Source: Kitasatospora sp. MMS16-BH015 (lineage in GTDB: Bacteria > Actinomycetota > Actinomycetes > Streptomycetales > Streptomycetaceae). From it: a DNA stretch of 64,000 nt. The stretch's first letter is position 1; every line of letters starts with the position of its first letter. This document shows, piece by piece, positions 17,041 to 25,633 of the stretch. The notes under the pieces are model-generated. The model was not told the origin of the DNA, ran no database searches, and was given only the letters and a program-made list of their open reading frames with translations. Position numbers and translations under genes: made by a program. The stretch covers positions 4,774,001 through 4,838,000 of the forward strand of contig NZ_CP025394.1 of assembly GCF_002943525.1 (NCBI RefSeq), read 5' to 3'.

Positions 17041-17337
17041 CTACTTGCTCGGGGCCAGGGCGGAGGCGGCCGCGACCACGCCGGTGACGGCGAAGACGGA
17101 CGGCCAGGCGCCGATCTTCTTGGCCAGCGGGTGCGAGCCGCCGAAGGCCGCCACGTACAGGCCGGTCAGCGCGGCGGCGGTGGCCGGCCCGCTCTGCTTC
17201 TTCCACTGCACGGCGGCCGCCGCCCCGGCCACGGCCAGCACCGCCCCGCCCAGCTCGCGCCGCCCGCTCCACCGGGCCGCGCCGTAACCACCGAGCAGCC
17301 CCGTCGCGGCGATCGCGGCGGTGGGGATCTTCGCCAT
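17041..17337 (-). CDS. Small membrane protein
   Basis: A 98-residue protein with three hydrophobic segments (AAIAATGLLGGYG, LGGAVLAVAGAAAAV, VFAVTGVVAAASALA) separated by basic stretches, indicating a small integral membrane protein. The ATG at 17337 has a strong GGAGGAG seven bases upstream. No family is recognised and it stands alone. Confidence 0.65.
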   Translation of the reverse strand: MAKIPTAAIAATGLLGGYGAARWSGRRELGGAVLAVAGAAAAVQWKKQSGPATAAALTGLYVAAFGGSHPLAKKIGAWPSVFAVTGVVAAASALAPSK

Positions 17338-17469
17338 CTCTGTGCTCCTCCGTCCGGCGTCACCGCGCGCGGGGTGGCACCACGTCGTTCCGTCCTTGCC
17401 GACCCTAACGCGCGACCCACCGCCCCGGTGCCGGGCACCCACCCGCGACGGCACCCGAACGGGGTGGCC

Positions 17470-18225
17470 TCAGGCGGTCAGGAGGGAGCTGAGGGTGTCG
17501 AGGGTGGTGGGCGGGACGCCGTGGTGGTGGAGGTAGGCGGGGATGGAGGCGTGCCGGGTGTGGATGTGGGTGAGGGAGATCTCCAGGAGGTGGGCGGCTA
17601 CGGGGTGGGAGACGCCCTCGCGGCCGTGCTCGTCGAGGTAGGGGATGGAGCCCTGGTCGAGGCCGAGGTTGCGGTTGGAGCGGAGGAAGTCGGCCAGGAC
17701 GTCCTCGGGTGAGGCGCCGGCCAGGGACTGGAGGACGGCGATGGTGAGGCCGGTGCGGTCCTTGCCGACGGCGCAGTGGATCAGGGCCGGGAAGGCGCCC
17801 GGGGTGGCCAGGCGGCGGACGGTGGCGGCGATCGCCGGGCCGCCGGCCTCGGCCATGTAGCGGTAGGTGGCCTCCTGGCCCTCGGACCAGTCGGTGCTGC
17901 GCTGCTCGCGGTCGGGCAGCACGGGCAGGTGCAGGTGCTCGAAGTCGAGGTGGTGGCGCTGGTCGGGGAGCAGCTTGAGCTCGTTGCCGGTGCGCAGGTC
18001 GATCACCGTGCGCAGGCCGAGCTCGGCCAGCTGTTCCGCCCCGTCCGGGGTCAACTCGGCCAGGTGGCCGGATCGGTAGAGCAGGCCGGGGCGCAGGCCG
18101 GTGATCCCGGCGTCGCGCAGGTTGCGGACGCCGGGGATCGGCAGCAGCGCCGGGATGCCGTCTGCGGCGGCGGGGGCGTGCGGGAGGGGAGTGGCGGACG
18201 GGTCGTCGAACGCGCGCTCGGTCAT
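17470..18225 (-). CDS. Tyrosine/dual-specificity protein phosphatase
   Basis: A 251-residue phosphatase of the DSP/PTP-LMW-unrelated Y_phosphatase3 type. The catalytic P-loop HCAVGKDRTG gives the CX5R motif, and the N-terminal block NLRDAGITGLRPGLLYRSGHL is characteristic of this family. A general-acid region EGQEATYRYM lies upstream of the P-loop. The ATG at 18225 is used; a GTG at 18234 is possible. The family acts on phosphotyrosine or phosphoinositides; the target here is unknown. Confidence 0.85.
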   Translation of the reverse strand: MTERAFDDPSATPLPHAPAAADGIPALLPIPGVRNLRDAGITGLRPGLLYRSGHLAELTPDGAEQLAELGLRTVIDLRTGNELKLLPDQRHHLDFEHLHLPVLPDREQRSTDWSEGQEATYRYMAEAGGPAIAATVRRLATPGAFPALIHCAVGKDRTGLTIAVLQSLAGASPEDVLADFLRSNRNLGLDQGSIPYLDEHGREGVSHPVAAHLLEISLTHIHTRHASIPAYLHHHGVPPTTLDTLSSLLTA

Positions 18226-18314
18226 GGCTGTCACGGTAGCGCGGGGAGCGGGCCCTGCGGGCTCTGATTGCCGGGACGGGGCGCCTGCCGGTACGGGGCG
18301 GTACCGAGGTGGGG

Positions 18315-19064
18315 TCAGCGGCCGCCGGCCAGGTCGATGAAGGCGCCGGTGGTGTAGGAGGAGGCCTCGGAGAGCAGGAAGACGATCGACTCGGCGACCT
18401 CCTCGGGGGTGCCGCCCCGGCCCATCGGGAGCAGCGGGCCGACCCGGTCGACCCGGCCGGGCTCGCCGCCGAGGGCGTGGATGCCGGTGTGGATCAGGCC
18501 CGGCCGGACGGAGTTGACCCGGATGCCCTCGGCCGCGACCTCCAGGGCCAGGCCGGTGGTCATGCTGTCGAGCGCGCCCTTGGACGCGGCGTAGTCCACG
18601 TACTCGTTGGGGCTGCCGAGCTGGGCGGCCCGCGAGGAGACGTTGACGATCGCCCCGCCCCGCCCGCCGTGCCGGGTGGACATCCGGCGGACGGCCGCCG
18701 CCGCGCAGAGGAACGGCCCGGTGATGTTGGCCGACCAGATCCGGGCCAGCCGCTCCTCGTCCAAGTCCTCCAGCCGGGACTGCCGTTCGAGTGTGCCCGC
18801 GTTGTTGACCAGCGCGTCCAGCGGCCCGTACGTCTCGTCCACGGCCCGGAACAGTCGCTCCACCTCGGCCGTCCGGCTGACGTCCGCGCGGACGGCGAAG
18901 GCGGTGCCCCCGGCGGCCTCGATCGCATCGACCACCGAGGCCGCCGCAGCCTCGTCCATCCGGTAGTTGACACAGACCCGGTAGCCGCGGGCCGCCGCCA
19001 GCAGGGCCGTCGCCGCACCGATGCCCCGGCTGCCGCCGGTGATCAGGAGGATCTTCTCGCTCAT
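18315..19064 (-). CDS. Short-chain dehydrogenase/reductase
   Basis: A 249-residue classical SDR oxidoreductase. Visible features are the dinucleotide motif TGGSRGIG, the NNAG motif at 87-90, active-site Ser143/144, Tyr158 and Lys162 (YAASK), and the PG-containing loop after strand 6. The cofactor is probably NADP(H). No pathway partner is adjacent, so the substrate is unknown. Confidence 0.88.
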   Translation of the reverse strand: MSEKILLITGGSRGIGAATALLAAARGYRVCVNYRMDEAAAASVVDAIEAAGGTAFAVRADVSRTAEVERLFRAVDETYGPLDALVNNAGTLERQSRLEDLDEERLARIWSANITGPFLCAAAAVRRMSTRHGGRGGAIVNVSSRAAQLGSPNEYVDYAASKGALDSMTTGLALEVAAEGIRVNSVRPGLIHTGIHALGGEPGRVDRVGPLLPMGRGGTPEEVAESIVFLLSEASSYTTGAFIDLAGGR

Positions 19065-19160
19065 GGCCGGACCGTACCCGATCGGTCGGGCCGGGTGGCG
19101 GCCGTGTCAGCTGGTGAAACTCGAGTGCGGCGGAGATGCCGGGTACCCAGGATGGCGGGC

Positions 19161-19748
19161 ATGACTGAGCGGAGTGGTGCGGTGGAGCCGGGGACGGATG
19201 CGGTGGAGGTGGAGCTCGGGGCCTATCTGGCGGCCGATGCGGTGATCGACCACGGGCACCCGGAGATCCGGGCGTTGGCGGAGCGGTTGCGGCGGGGCAC
19301 GCCGGTGGAGACGGCGCGGGCGGCGTACGAGTACGTCCGGGACGAGATCCCGCACTCGGGGGACGTGGACCGGTGGAGCGCGGCCTACCGGGCCTCGGCG
19401 GTGCTGGCGGAGGGCAATGCGATCTGCCACGGGAAGGCGCACCTGCTGATCGCCCTGCTGCGGGCCTCGGGCATCCCGGCGGGGGTCCGGTACCAGCGGT
19501 TCGAGGTGCTGCACGGCCTGGTGGCGGCCTGGTGGCCGGGGGAGGGCTGGGTGTCGATCGACCCCCGGGGCAACGTCGGCGGGATCACGGCGGAGTTCAG
19601 CGTGGTGCGGGCCGCGGAGCGGATCGCCTTCCCGGAGGCGGCCTTGGAGCCCGGGGTGTACCCGGCCGTGCCCGAGCGGGTGGCTCGGGCGCTCGCGGAG
19701 GCGGTGCCCGGAGTGGCCGGCTACGAGTACCTGCCGGCGGCGCCCTGA
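19161..19748 (+). CDS. Transglutaminase-like cysteine protein
   Basis: A 195-residue cytosolic protein with the transglutaminase-like Cys-His-Asp layout: Cys in GNAICHGKAHLL, His in FEVLHGLVAAWW and Asp in WVSIDPRGN. The ATG at 19161 has AGGA eight bases upstream; an ATG at 19152 is also in frame. Members act as proteases or amidases on small peptides. It is divergent from the SDR gene. Confidence 0.8.
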   Translation: MTERSGAVEPGTDAVEVELGAYLAADAVIDHGHPEIRALAERLRRGTPVETARAAYEYVRDEIPHSGDVDRWSAAYRASAVLAEGNAICHGKAHLLIALLRASGIPAGVRYQRFEVLHGLVAAWWPGEGWVSIDPRGNVGGITAEFSVVRAAERIAFPEAALEPGVYPAVPERVARALAEAVPGVAGYEYLPAAP

Positions 19749-19791
19749 GCCACCCGACCGGGGAGCCTCCGCCGGCTGAGCGCCGAGGCGT

Positions 19792-20979
19792 TCAGCCGGC
19801 GGCTCGGAATGCGGCGATCTTGGGGGCCCGGCTCTTGGGTGAGTCGAGACTGAACCCCCTTGCGTCGCCGAGCTGTTCGCGGATGAAGCGCTCGGTGCCG
19901 GCGATCGCGGCGCGCAGCGCGGAGTCGGCCGGCACGAAGAGCTTGTGGACGAGCTGCTCGGCGGTGGTGTCGTACTCCCAGAGGCCGACGATCCGGCCCC
20001 GGTCGGCGATGACATGGGTCTGCGGGTCGGCCTCGCTGCCGAAGGAGCGGCCCGACTTGGCGCCGGGGACGGGGAGTGCGGCGTCGGCCGGGTCGAGCAG
20101 GCGGGGGAGGTCCCGGTGCAGCAGGTGGAGGCCGTCGATGCCCGCGAGCAGGGTGTAGTGTGGGGTGGTCGGCGGGGTGAACTCGGCGAACTCCTCGGCG
20201 AGTTCGGTGGGGATGAGCAGGTCGGTGCCGGGCAGGGGGGTGAGGTCGAGCGGGGCGGTGGCGGCCTTCGCGGTGGCGGCGGTGAAGCCGGAGAACCAGC
20301 GGAAGTGCTTGAGTGAGGCCGGGGCGGCCCAGGAGAAGTACCGCTCGGCGAGCTCGGCGGCCGAGCCCTTCACCGGCTGGTCCCAGCCGACGTAGCCGTA
20401 ACGCTGTTGATCCAGGCGGCCGTTGACCGGGACGCGGCGCAGCGCACCCCGGGCCTGGAGCAGCCCGAGGGCCAGCGGGAGGGTGGTGGAGAGGCCGCGC
20501 TTCTTGCCCGGCTCGCCGAGCGGACGGACGGCGTCGCCGACCGCCTCGCGGATCGCTGCCGGGTCCAACGGCTGGGTGGGGCTGGTGACTTGGGTGACGG
20601 CCAGGCAGAGCTTCTCGATCTCGTCGCGGGTGACGCCCAGGTGCTTCTCGGCTGCCGCCAGCTCGCCCTCGGGCGCGGCTGCGCCGGCGGCGAGGCCGAG
20701 CGCGTAGTCGGCGGCGGGCAGCACGTAGGTGCAGCCGCGCGCGGCGGGCAGTTCGTGCACCGCCACGGCGGCCACGGCGGCGTCCACCGCCGCCCGGCCC
20801 AGCCCCGCCCGGGCGTACAGCCCCAGGTACGGCGCGGCCCCACCCACCGACCGGGCCCACCCGGTCGCGGCCAGCACCTCGGCGGGGCCGGCGCCGTCGG
20901 CGAGGTGGCCGCCGTCGAGCCACTGGCGGTGCGACCACCAGGCACGGAGTTTCGGGAGCGGGATCTCACTGGTCGCCAT
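19792..20979 (-). CDS. Winged-helix DNA-binding protein (YcaQ/AlkX-like)
   Basis: A 395-residue protein of the winged-helix (HTH_42) family that includes DNA glycosylases of the AlkX/YcaQ type. Recognisable blocks are LRAWWSHRQWLDG at the N-terminus, HELPAARGCTYVLPAADY (where many members have a QxD/QxQ or RGT catalytic region) and DLTPLPGTDLLIPTE. The catalytic signature is not clear, so it may be a non-enzymatic member. The ATG at 20979 opens just before a long purine-rich repeat tract. Confidence 0.75.
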   Translation of the reverse strand: MATSEIPLPKLRAWWSHRQWLDGGHLADGAGPAEVLAATGWARSVGGAAPYLGLYARAGLGRAAVDAAVAAVAVHELPAARGCTYVLPAADYALGLAAGAAAPEGELAAAEKHLGVTRDEIEKLCLAVTQVTSPTQPLDPAAIREAVGDAVRPLGEPGKKRGLSTTLPLALGLLQARGALRRVPVNGRLDQQRYGYVGWDQPVKGSAAELAERYFSWAAPASLKHFRWFSGFTAATAKAATAPLDLTPLPGTDLLIPTELAEEFAEFTPPTTPHYTLLAGIDGLHLLHRDLPRLLDPADAALPVPGAKSGRSFGSEADPQTHVIADRGRIVGLWEYDTTAEQLVHKLFVPADSALRAAIAGTERFIREQLGDARGFSLDSPKSRAPKIAAFRAAG

Positions 20980-20989
20980 GGGCCCAGTA

Positions 20990-21240
20990 TCCGCGCGCGG
21001 CGGCGGAGGAGAAGGGAGCGACGCCGGAGGAGAGGGCGGCGAGGCCGGAGGAGGGGGCGGCGAGGTCGGAGGAGGGGCGAGCGAGGCTGGAGGAGCGGGG
21101 GAGGAAAGGGAGCGCAGCCGGAGGAGCAGGGGAGGGAAGGGAGCGCCGCCGGAGGAGCGGGGAGGGAAGCCGGAGGAGCGGGGGGCGAGGCTGGAGGAGC
21201 GGGGGAGGGAGGGGGAGCGAGGCCGGAGGGGCGGTGCCGT
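20990..21240. repeat. Degenerate purine-rich repeats (GCCGGAGGAG family)
   Basis: A 250-base stretch with strong purine bias on the plus strand, in which GCCGGAGGAG, GGAGGAGCGG and GGAGGGAAG variants recur every 12-25 bases. No convincing gene occupies 20980-21347. Shifting long frames cross it on the minus strand, but their low-complexity products look like artefacts. Confidence 0.75.
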
Positions 21241-21347
21241 CGGGGGTGGGCGTGGCACAAATCGGTCGCGTGGAGCGGGGGCGGCGGGGGAGACTTCGGG
21301 CGTTCCCGTTCCCGTTCCCGTGGTCGCCGAGGAGGCGAGGCTCAACC

Positions 21348-22022
21348 ATGCACGTTCTGCTGTCCGGCATCGTCGGCTCCACCGCGTACGGGCTGGCGCA
21401 CGCCGGCTCCGACCTCGACCGGTTGGGGGTGTTCGCGGCGCCGACCGAGGGGTTCCACGGGCTGCACCGGCCGGTGGAGTCGCACGTCACCACCGCCCCT
21501 GACCACACCCTGCACGAGGCCGCCAAGTGGTGCCGCCTCGCGCTGAGTTGCAATCCGACGGCGGCCGAGCTGGCCTGGCTGCCGGAGGGCCTGTACGAGA
21601 CCAGGACGCCGCTCGGCGAGGAGCTGATCGGCATCCGGCAGGCCTTCCTGAGCGCGCGGGCGGTGCGGAACTCCTACCTCGGCTACGCGACCCAGCAGTT
21701 CCGCAAGCTGACCACCCGTGACCCGGGCGAGGCGGCCAGCCGGGCGAAGGCGGCCAAGCACGCGCGGCACCTGATCCGGTTGCTGCTCCAGGGCGTCACC
21801 CTGCACGAGACCGGTGCGCTGGAGATCCGGCTGGCCGATCCGGACCGGGTCCGCGAGTTGGGCGAGCGGTTCGCCGACCACCCCGAGCTGGCCCGCCCGC
21901 TGCTGGCCGACGCCGAGACCCGGTTCACCCGCCGGGGCGTCCTCCCGGAGCGGCCGGACGAGGCCCCGGTGGAGGCCTGGCTCCAGCGCGTCCGGGCGGC
22001 CCACCTGGCCCTGGCCGTCTGA
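21348..22022 (+). CDS. Nucleotidyltransferase (DNA polymerase beta-like superfamily)
   Basis: A 224-residue protein with the Pol-beta-type motif GSTAYGLAHAGSDLDRLGVF; the GS and the SDxD acidic pair are the NTP- and metal-binding residues. The C-terminal part is helical (AKAAKHARHLIRLLLQGV). GAGGAGGCGAGG precedes the ATG at 21348. Related proteins occur in RNA-repair loci, but no RNA ligase gene is present here, so the role is open. Confidence 0.8.
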   Translation: MHVLLSGIVGSTAYGLAHAGSDLDRLGVFAAPTEGFHGLHRPVESHVTTAPDHTLHEAAKWCRLALSCNPTAAELAWLPEGLYETRTPLGEELIGIRQAFLSARAVRNSYLGYATQQFRKLTTRDPGEAASRAKAAKHARHLIRLLLQGVTLHETGALEIRLADPDRVRELGERFADHPELARPLLADAETRFTRRGVLPERPDEAPVEAWLQRVRAAHLALAV

Positions 22023-22157
22023 GTGCCGCCACCGACCCGCCCGGGCGGGAACGGGACACCCCGGCGTGGCAGCGGCAATCCGCTGGCCAAGGGCCGGGGC
22101 GTACCGGGTAGGATCACCGTGGCAGGCGGCTTACCACCACGGTGGCCCGCAGGCCGC

Positions 22158-22230
22158 GGGGCGCTAGCTCAATTGGCAGAGCTGCGGACTTTTAATCCGT
22201 AGGTTCAGGGTTCGAGCCCCTGGCGGCCCA
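22158..22230 (+). tRNA. tRNA-Lys (TTT), left copy, mismatched acceptor stem
   Basis: A 73-base cloverleaf with anticodon loop CTTTTAA (anticodon TTT). It is identical to the copy at 40999-41071 except for G instead of C at 22226, which puts a G:G mismatch at the fourth acceptor pair. The pair of copies brackets the island, so this is the left boundary. It may be a weakened or non-functional tRNA. Confidence 0.85.
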
Positions 22231-22253
22231 CATGATCAAACCGTGTCTGACCA

Positions 22254-22281
22254 GGGCATTCTCCCTAGCGGGAGGATGCCC
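22254..22281. terminator. 12-bp hairpin between tRNA-Lys and the integrase gene
   Basis: GGGCATTCTCCC and GGGAGGATGCCC pair over 12 bp (one T-G pair) with loop TAGC. It can stop both the plus-strand tRNA transcript and the minus-strand integrase transcript. Confidence 0.6.
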
Positions 22282-22360
22282 TTCGTCATGATCGGTTCTG
22301 TGATGGGACGCGGGTGGGACTCAGGTGAGTCGACAGGACACGGGCGAAGTCGGGAAATCC

Positions 22361-23734
22361 CTATGCTGAGCTGGCAGTTCGCCGCTGCTGGGTTGCGGCT
22401 CGCCGGGTGTTCCGGCGGACCTCGTTGCGTCTTACCTGGTGGGCGGTCTTGTACTTGAGTTGGCGGTCGGCCTTCCGCAGAAGGTCGGCGACAGCCTCGG
22501 CGCCCTGGTTCGCCGCGCCGGGCAGGACGGACTGGTAGATGTCCGCGGTGGTGACAATGCTGTCGTGACCTGCTTGATCGGACACAGTCTTCAGGTCGAC
22601 GTTGGCTTCGAGGCCGAGGCTGATTGCTCCGTGCCTGAGGTCGTGCAGGCGGATGGGCGGGAGGTTGTGCTGAAATACGAGTCTGCGGAATTCGGCGCTG
22701 ACATTGTCCGGGTGCAGTGGTGAGCCGCTGCGGCGGGTGAAGACGAGTCCTGTAGGGTCCCAACAACTGCCTGCTTCAAGTGCTTCGGCCGCTTGGCGGT
22801 CCCGATGGGCGCGCAGGGCGCGGAGCGTGTCGCGGTCCAGGGCAACGGTGCGGATGCTCGCGCGGGTCTTGGGTACGACCTCCCGCAGTGGCTCGGCGTC
22901 CAGGCCTTGGAGCTGCGAGGTGATGCTGACGTACTTCCGGTTGAAGTTGATGTCCGTCCAGCGTAGGGAGAGGGCTTCGCTGCGCCGCAGTCCGCGTGCG
23001 ACGTAGAGTCGGAAGAGGGCTTGGAGCCGGTGGTGCTTGGTGAGTTGGAGGAACCGCGCGGTCATCGGGGTGGTCCAGACGGCGACCGGTGGCCGCTCGC
23101 CGGTGCGGCGCCAGCGCTGGACGAGTGCGCTGGTCCACACTTGTGGCCTGACCTTCTTGGGGCGGGGTAGGTCCAGGTCGGCTGCGGGGTTCTCGGGTAT
23201 GAGTCCTGCGCGGACGGCGGCGGTGAGTGCGGGGCGCAAGGTGGCGACGATCCGTTGCACGGTCGATGCGCTGATCGGCCGTCCGTAGCGATTCTGGCGG
23301 CGGATGATGCCGTCGAATGCCTGTCGGATGATCTCGGGAGTGAGCTCGGTGAGGACCTGGTGGCCGAGTGCGGGGCGCAGGTCCTTGCGGAGGTGGCGCT
23401 GGTAGTTCCGGAAGCTGCTCGGCCGGAGGGTGTTCTGGATGCGAGCCTCCCAATGGTCGAACCACTGGTTGAGTGTGACCGGCTGCTGGGGGTGCCGGCG
23501 GTCGAAGGCGGCGACGTCGGCGAGTGCCTGTTGAGCCTCGGCGCGGGTGTGGTAGCCACCCCGGCGAAGCCGGCCGACGGGCGCCTCGATGGTGGGAGTG
23601 ATCGGCAGGTTGATGTACCAGGCCCCGTGGCCGCGTTTGCGCAGCTGCGGGCAGCGGGCGCCGTACTGGCGCTTGGAGCGCGGGTCACGGCAGCCGCACC
23701 GCTTGTAGACTGTTCCCCGCCCGGTGGCCAACAA
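22361..23734 (-). CDS. int: Tyrosine-type site-specific integrase, intact
   Basis: A 457-residue recombinase, probably the integrase that uses the tRNA-Lys site next to it. Residues about 1-45 contain a Cys-rich motif (KRCGCRDPRSKRQYG). A SAM-like core-binding domain follows at about 85-170, then the catalytic domain with Arg in ARGLRRSEAL, the HDLRHG box, GHDSIVTTADIY with the terminal nucleophile Tyr. The start is TTG-TTG behind GGGGAGG. It is a paralogue of the broken integrase at 39131-40480. The gene reads toward the tRNA, with its 3' end 130 bases away. No excisionase was found beside it. Confidence 0.9.
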   Translation of the reverse strand: MLATGRGTVYKRCGCRDPRSKRQYGARCPQLRKRGHGAWYINLPITPTIEAPVGRLRRGGYHTRAEAQQALADVAAFDRRHPQQPVTLNQWFDHWEARIQNTLRPSSFRNYQRHLRKDLRPALGHQVLTELTPEIIRQAFDGIIRRQNRYGRPISASTVQRIVATLRPALTAAVRAGLIPENPAADLDLPRPKKVRPQVWTSALVQRWRRTGERPPVAVWTTPMTARFLQLTKHHRLQALFRLYVARGLRRSEALSLRWTDINFNRKYVSITSQLQGLDAEPLREVVPKTRASIRTVALDRDTLRALRAHRDRQAAEALEAGSCWDPTGLVFTRRSGSPLHPDNVSAEFRRLVFQHNLPPIRLHDLRHGAISLGLEANVDLKTVSDQAGHDSIVTTADIYQSVLPGAANQGAEAVADLLRKADRQLKYKTAHQVRRNEVRRNTRRAATQQRRTASSA

Positions 23735-23759
23735 TGCCTCCCCGAAGTGATGCTGATGG

Positions 23760-24161
23760 TCAGTAGGGTGTCAGAAGCGTGCCGCGCGGGGCGATGTTGA
23801 TCAGATGCGAGTTCTCTGCGCGGTCCAAGACACCGGCCTCGGCGTGGCGGGCGGAGATGCCCAGGGTGCCCTTCCGCAGGGCAATACCCGGAACCTGTGG
23901 ATCGGCTGATGGGGGACCGCCCTCCCCGGTGATTGATAGGTCATCGAGCAAGGCCGGTGCGGGTGCGCTGGTCGGGATGAGGTGATGCTCGCGGTAGTCA
24001 ACGAAGACGGCACCACGCCTAGTGGGGCGTCGCTGCTGGATGAGATCTCCCAGGAGGGCGCGCGCAGGATGCTGGCGGGTGCCCGACCTGAAGCGGGCCG
24101 CCGCGTCTTTCAGCTGGCTGCTGGAGGCTCTGGGCCACATGCTCTTCCAGAGCTGGGACAA
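23760..24161 (-). CDS. Hypothetical protein, possibly truncated by the IS
   Basis: An open frame of up to 133 residues from a TTG, with an alternative ATG at 24140. The C-terminal half looks protein-like (VFVDYREHHLIPTSAPAP, GIALRKGTLGISARHAEAG). No family is recognised. It ends 25 bases upstream of the integrase gene on the same strand. The insertion sequence at 24238 lies close to its 5' side, so the gene may have lost its original beginning. Confidence 0.4.
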   Translation of the reverse strand: MSQLWKSMWPRASSSQLKDAAARFRSGTRQHPARALLGDLIQQRRPTRRGAVFVDYREHHLIPTSAPAPALLDDLSITGEGGPPSADPQVPGIALRKGTLGISARHAEAGVLDRAENSHLINIAPRGTLLTPY

Positions 24162-24237
24162 CGGCCGCGGCTGGAGGCTCGGAGCGACCTACCTGGTTGT
24201 CGGGTAATCTCCCGACCTCACCACCGGTGCCGGCTAG

Positions 24238-25333
24238 GGCACGTATTCGGTTGTGATCACGGGGCGGTTTTGGTGAGGTCTTTGATCCAGATCATCGCGC
24301 CGCGGAGGTGGAGGCCGGCGAGGTAGCTGCCGGGGGTCTTGTCGTATCGCGTGGCGATGCCTCGCCAGGCCTTCAGCTTGTTGATCAGGCGCTCGACGGT
24401 GTTCCGCTCCCTGTAGAGGTCGGTGTCGTGGCTGACGGGCCGGCCGCCCTTGCTGCCTTTCTTCTTCCGGTTGGCGGCCTGGTCCTTCTTCTCGGGGATG
24501 ACCGCCTTGATACGGCGACCGCGCAGGTGGGCGCGGTTGGCGCGGGAGGAGTAGGCCTTGTCCCCGGCGACCGCGTCGGGCCGGGTGCGGGGGCGGCCGA
24601 CGGGCCCGCGGACCCGCACCTTCTCCAGGGCGGGGATGAACTGCGGGCTGTCGGCGGCCTGCCCCTCGGTCAGAATGAACGCCAGCGGGCGGCACCTGCG
24701 CTCGCCGGCGACGTGGACCTTGCTGGTCTGTCCGCCTCTGGAGCGTCCGAGCAGGGCGGCCTTCAGGCGGAGCCTTCGCCTGCGTCGGACGCGTCGGAGC
24801 TCGTCCCGTTCCGGGTCGTGTGCGGTGTCCTGTCCGTCTTGTCCCTGCGGGCCGCCCCTTTTTGCCGGGCCTTCTCCGCCTCCTCGGCGGCCTTCTCCAG
24901 GTCGGCGAGCGTGTCGGGGTCAAGGTGCATCCCGGCGGCGTCGTGGTGGGCCCGGATGGTGGTGGAATCCACGCTGACCAGCGAGAGGTCCACCTCGCCC
25001 CGTCTGGCGGCTTCCGTGATCGCGCCCTCCAGCAGGGCCTCGAACACCCTGGCGTCCCTCCACTGCCGGAAGCGGTTGTGGACGGTCGACCAGGCGCCGA
25101 ACTCGCTCGGCATCTCCCGCCACTGGCCGCCCGTCCGAAACCGCCAGATCACGCCCTCGAACTGGCGGCGCAGCCGCTCGGGGTACGGGCCGTACTCGCC
25201 GATCGGCAGGTACGGCTCGATGAACTCCCACTCGGCATCGGTCAGTTGCACACGCGTCACACAACACGATCTACCGGATCAGGCACGAGCGCGAGGGCGA
25301 AACCCACAAAGTGATCACAACCCGATACGTGCC
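24238..25333 (-). mobile_element. IS5-type insertion sequence
   Basis: A 1,096-base element. Its ends are near-perfect inverted repeats: GGCACGTATTCGGTTGTGAT at the left and, reversed, GGCACGTATCGGGTTGTGAT at the right. Both ends abut CTAG (24234-24237 and 25334-25337), consistent with a 4-bp target copy or a CTAG target site. It carries one two-frame transposase on the minus strand. Confidence 0.85.
24257..25260 (-). CDS. IS5-family transposase, two frames joined by a -1 shift
   Basis: The first frame (25260 down to 24763) begins MTRVQLTDAEWEFIEPYLP and holds the N-terminal part with SVDSTTIRAHHDA, the first catalytic Asp. It stops at TGA in GEGSA. The second frame continues after a -1 shift as RLKAALLGRSRGGQTSKVHV, then DAVAGDKAYSSRANR (second Asp) and RNTVERLINKLKAWRGIATR (Glu). 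Two-frame organisation is normal for this IS group and would be resolved by programmed frameshifting, so the transposase may be active. Confidence 0.85.
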
Positions 25334-25337
25334 CTAG

Positions 25338-25570
25338 GCCCGAACCATCTTGCGTTCCAGGTCGGGGATTCCGGCACGGTGGATATGCTGGTCACCGGGG
25401 TACCACGACACGGCTTGAGCTTGATGTCCCCGGACTGCTACCCGAACGCTGGCTGCGAACAGTCCTACGTCGCCAACTTGGAGAACACCGACGGTTTCGA
25501 GGCCGAACTCGCCGCGGTCAACTCATCCGCGCCAGGCTGCCGACGATCTCCCCGTTCACAGGTTTTGACG
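25338..25570 (+). pseudogene. Unassigned gene fragment beside the IS
   Basis: A plus-strand frame starting at the IS edge reads LAFQVGDSGTVDMLVTG, then SPDCYPNAGCEQSYVANLEN and GFEAELAAVNSSAPGC, after which it loses sense. It has no start and no proper stop. Composition suggests a true coding remnant whose 5' part was removed, but the family is not recognised. Confidence 0.3.
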
Positions 25571-25573
25571 AGA

Positions 25574-25612
25574 GCGCGCCTTTCCCTTGCCGTGAGGCGG
25601 GGAAAGGCGCGC
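25574..25612. terminator. Hairpin downstream of the LamG gene
   Basis: GCGCGCCTTTCCC pairs with GGGAAAGGCGCGC over 13 bp, with a loop of about 12 bases, placed 22 bases past the stop of the minus-strand LamG gene. Confidence 0.7.
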
Positions 25613-25633
25613 TGGGAGTGGCGGGTGGTCAGG

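Noticed and set aside
24238..25333. Transposase read as a pseudogene because it is in two frames
   Set aside because: A -1 shift between two overlapping frames is normal for this IS5 group, and catalytic residues and both inverted repeats are present, so it is treated as potentially active.
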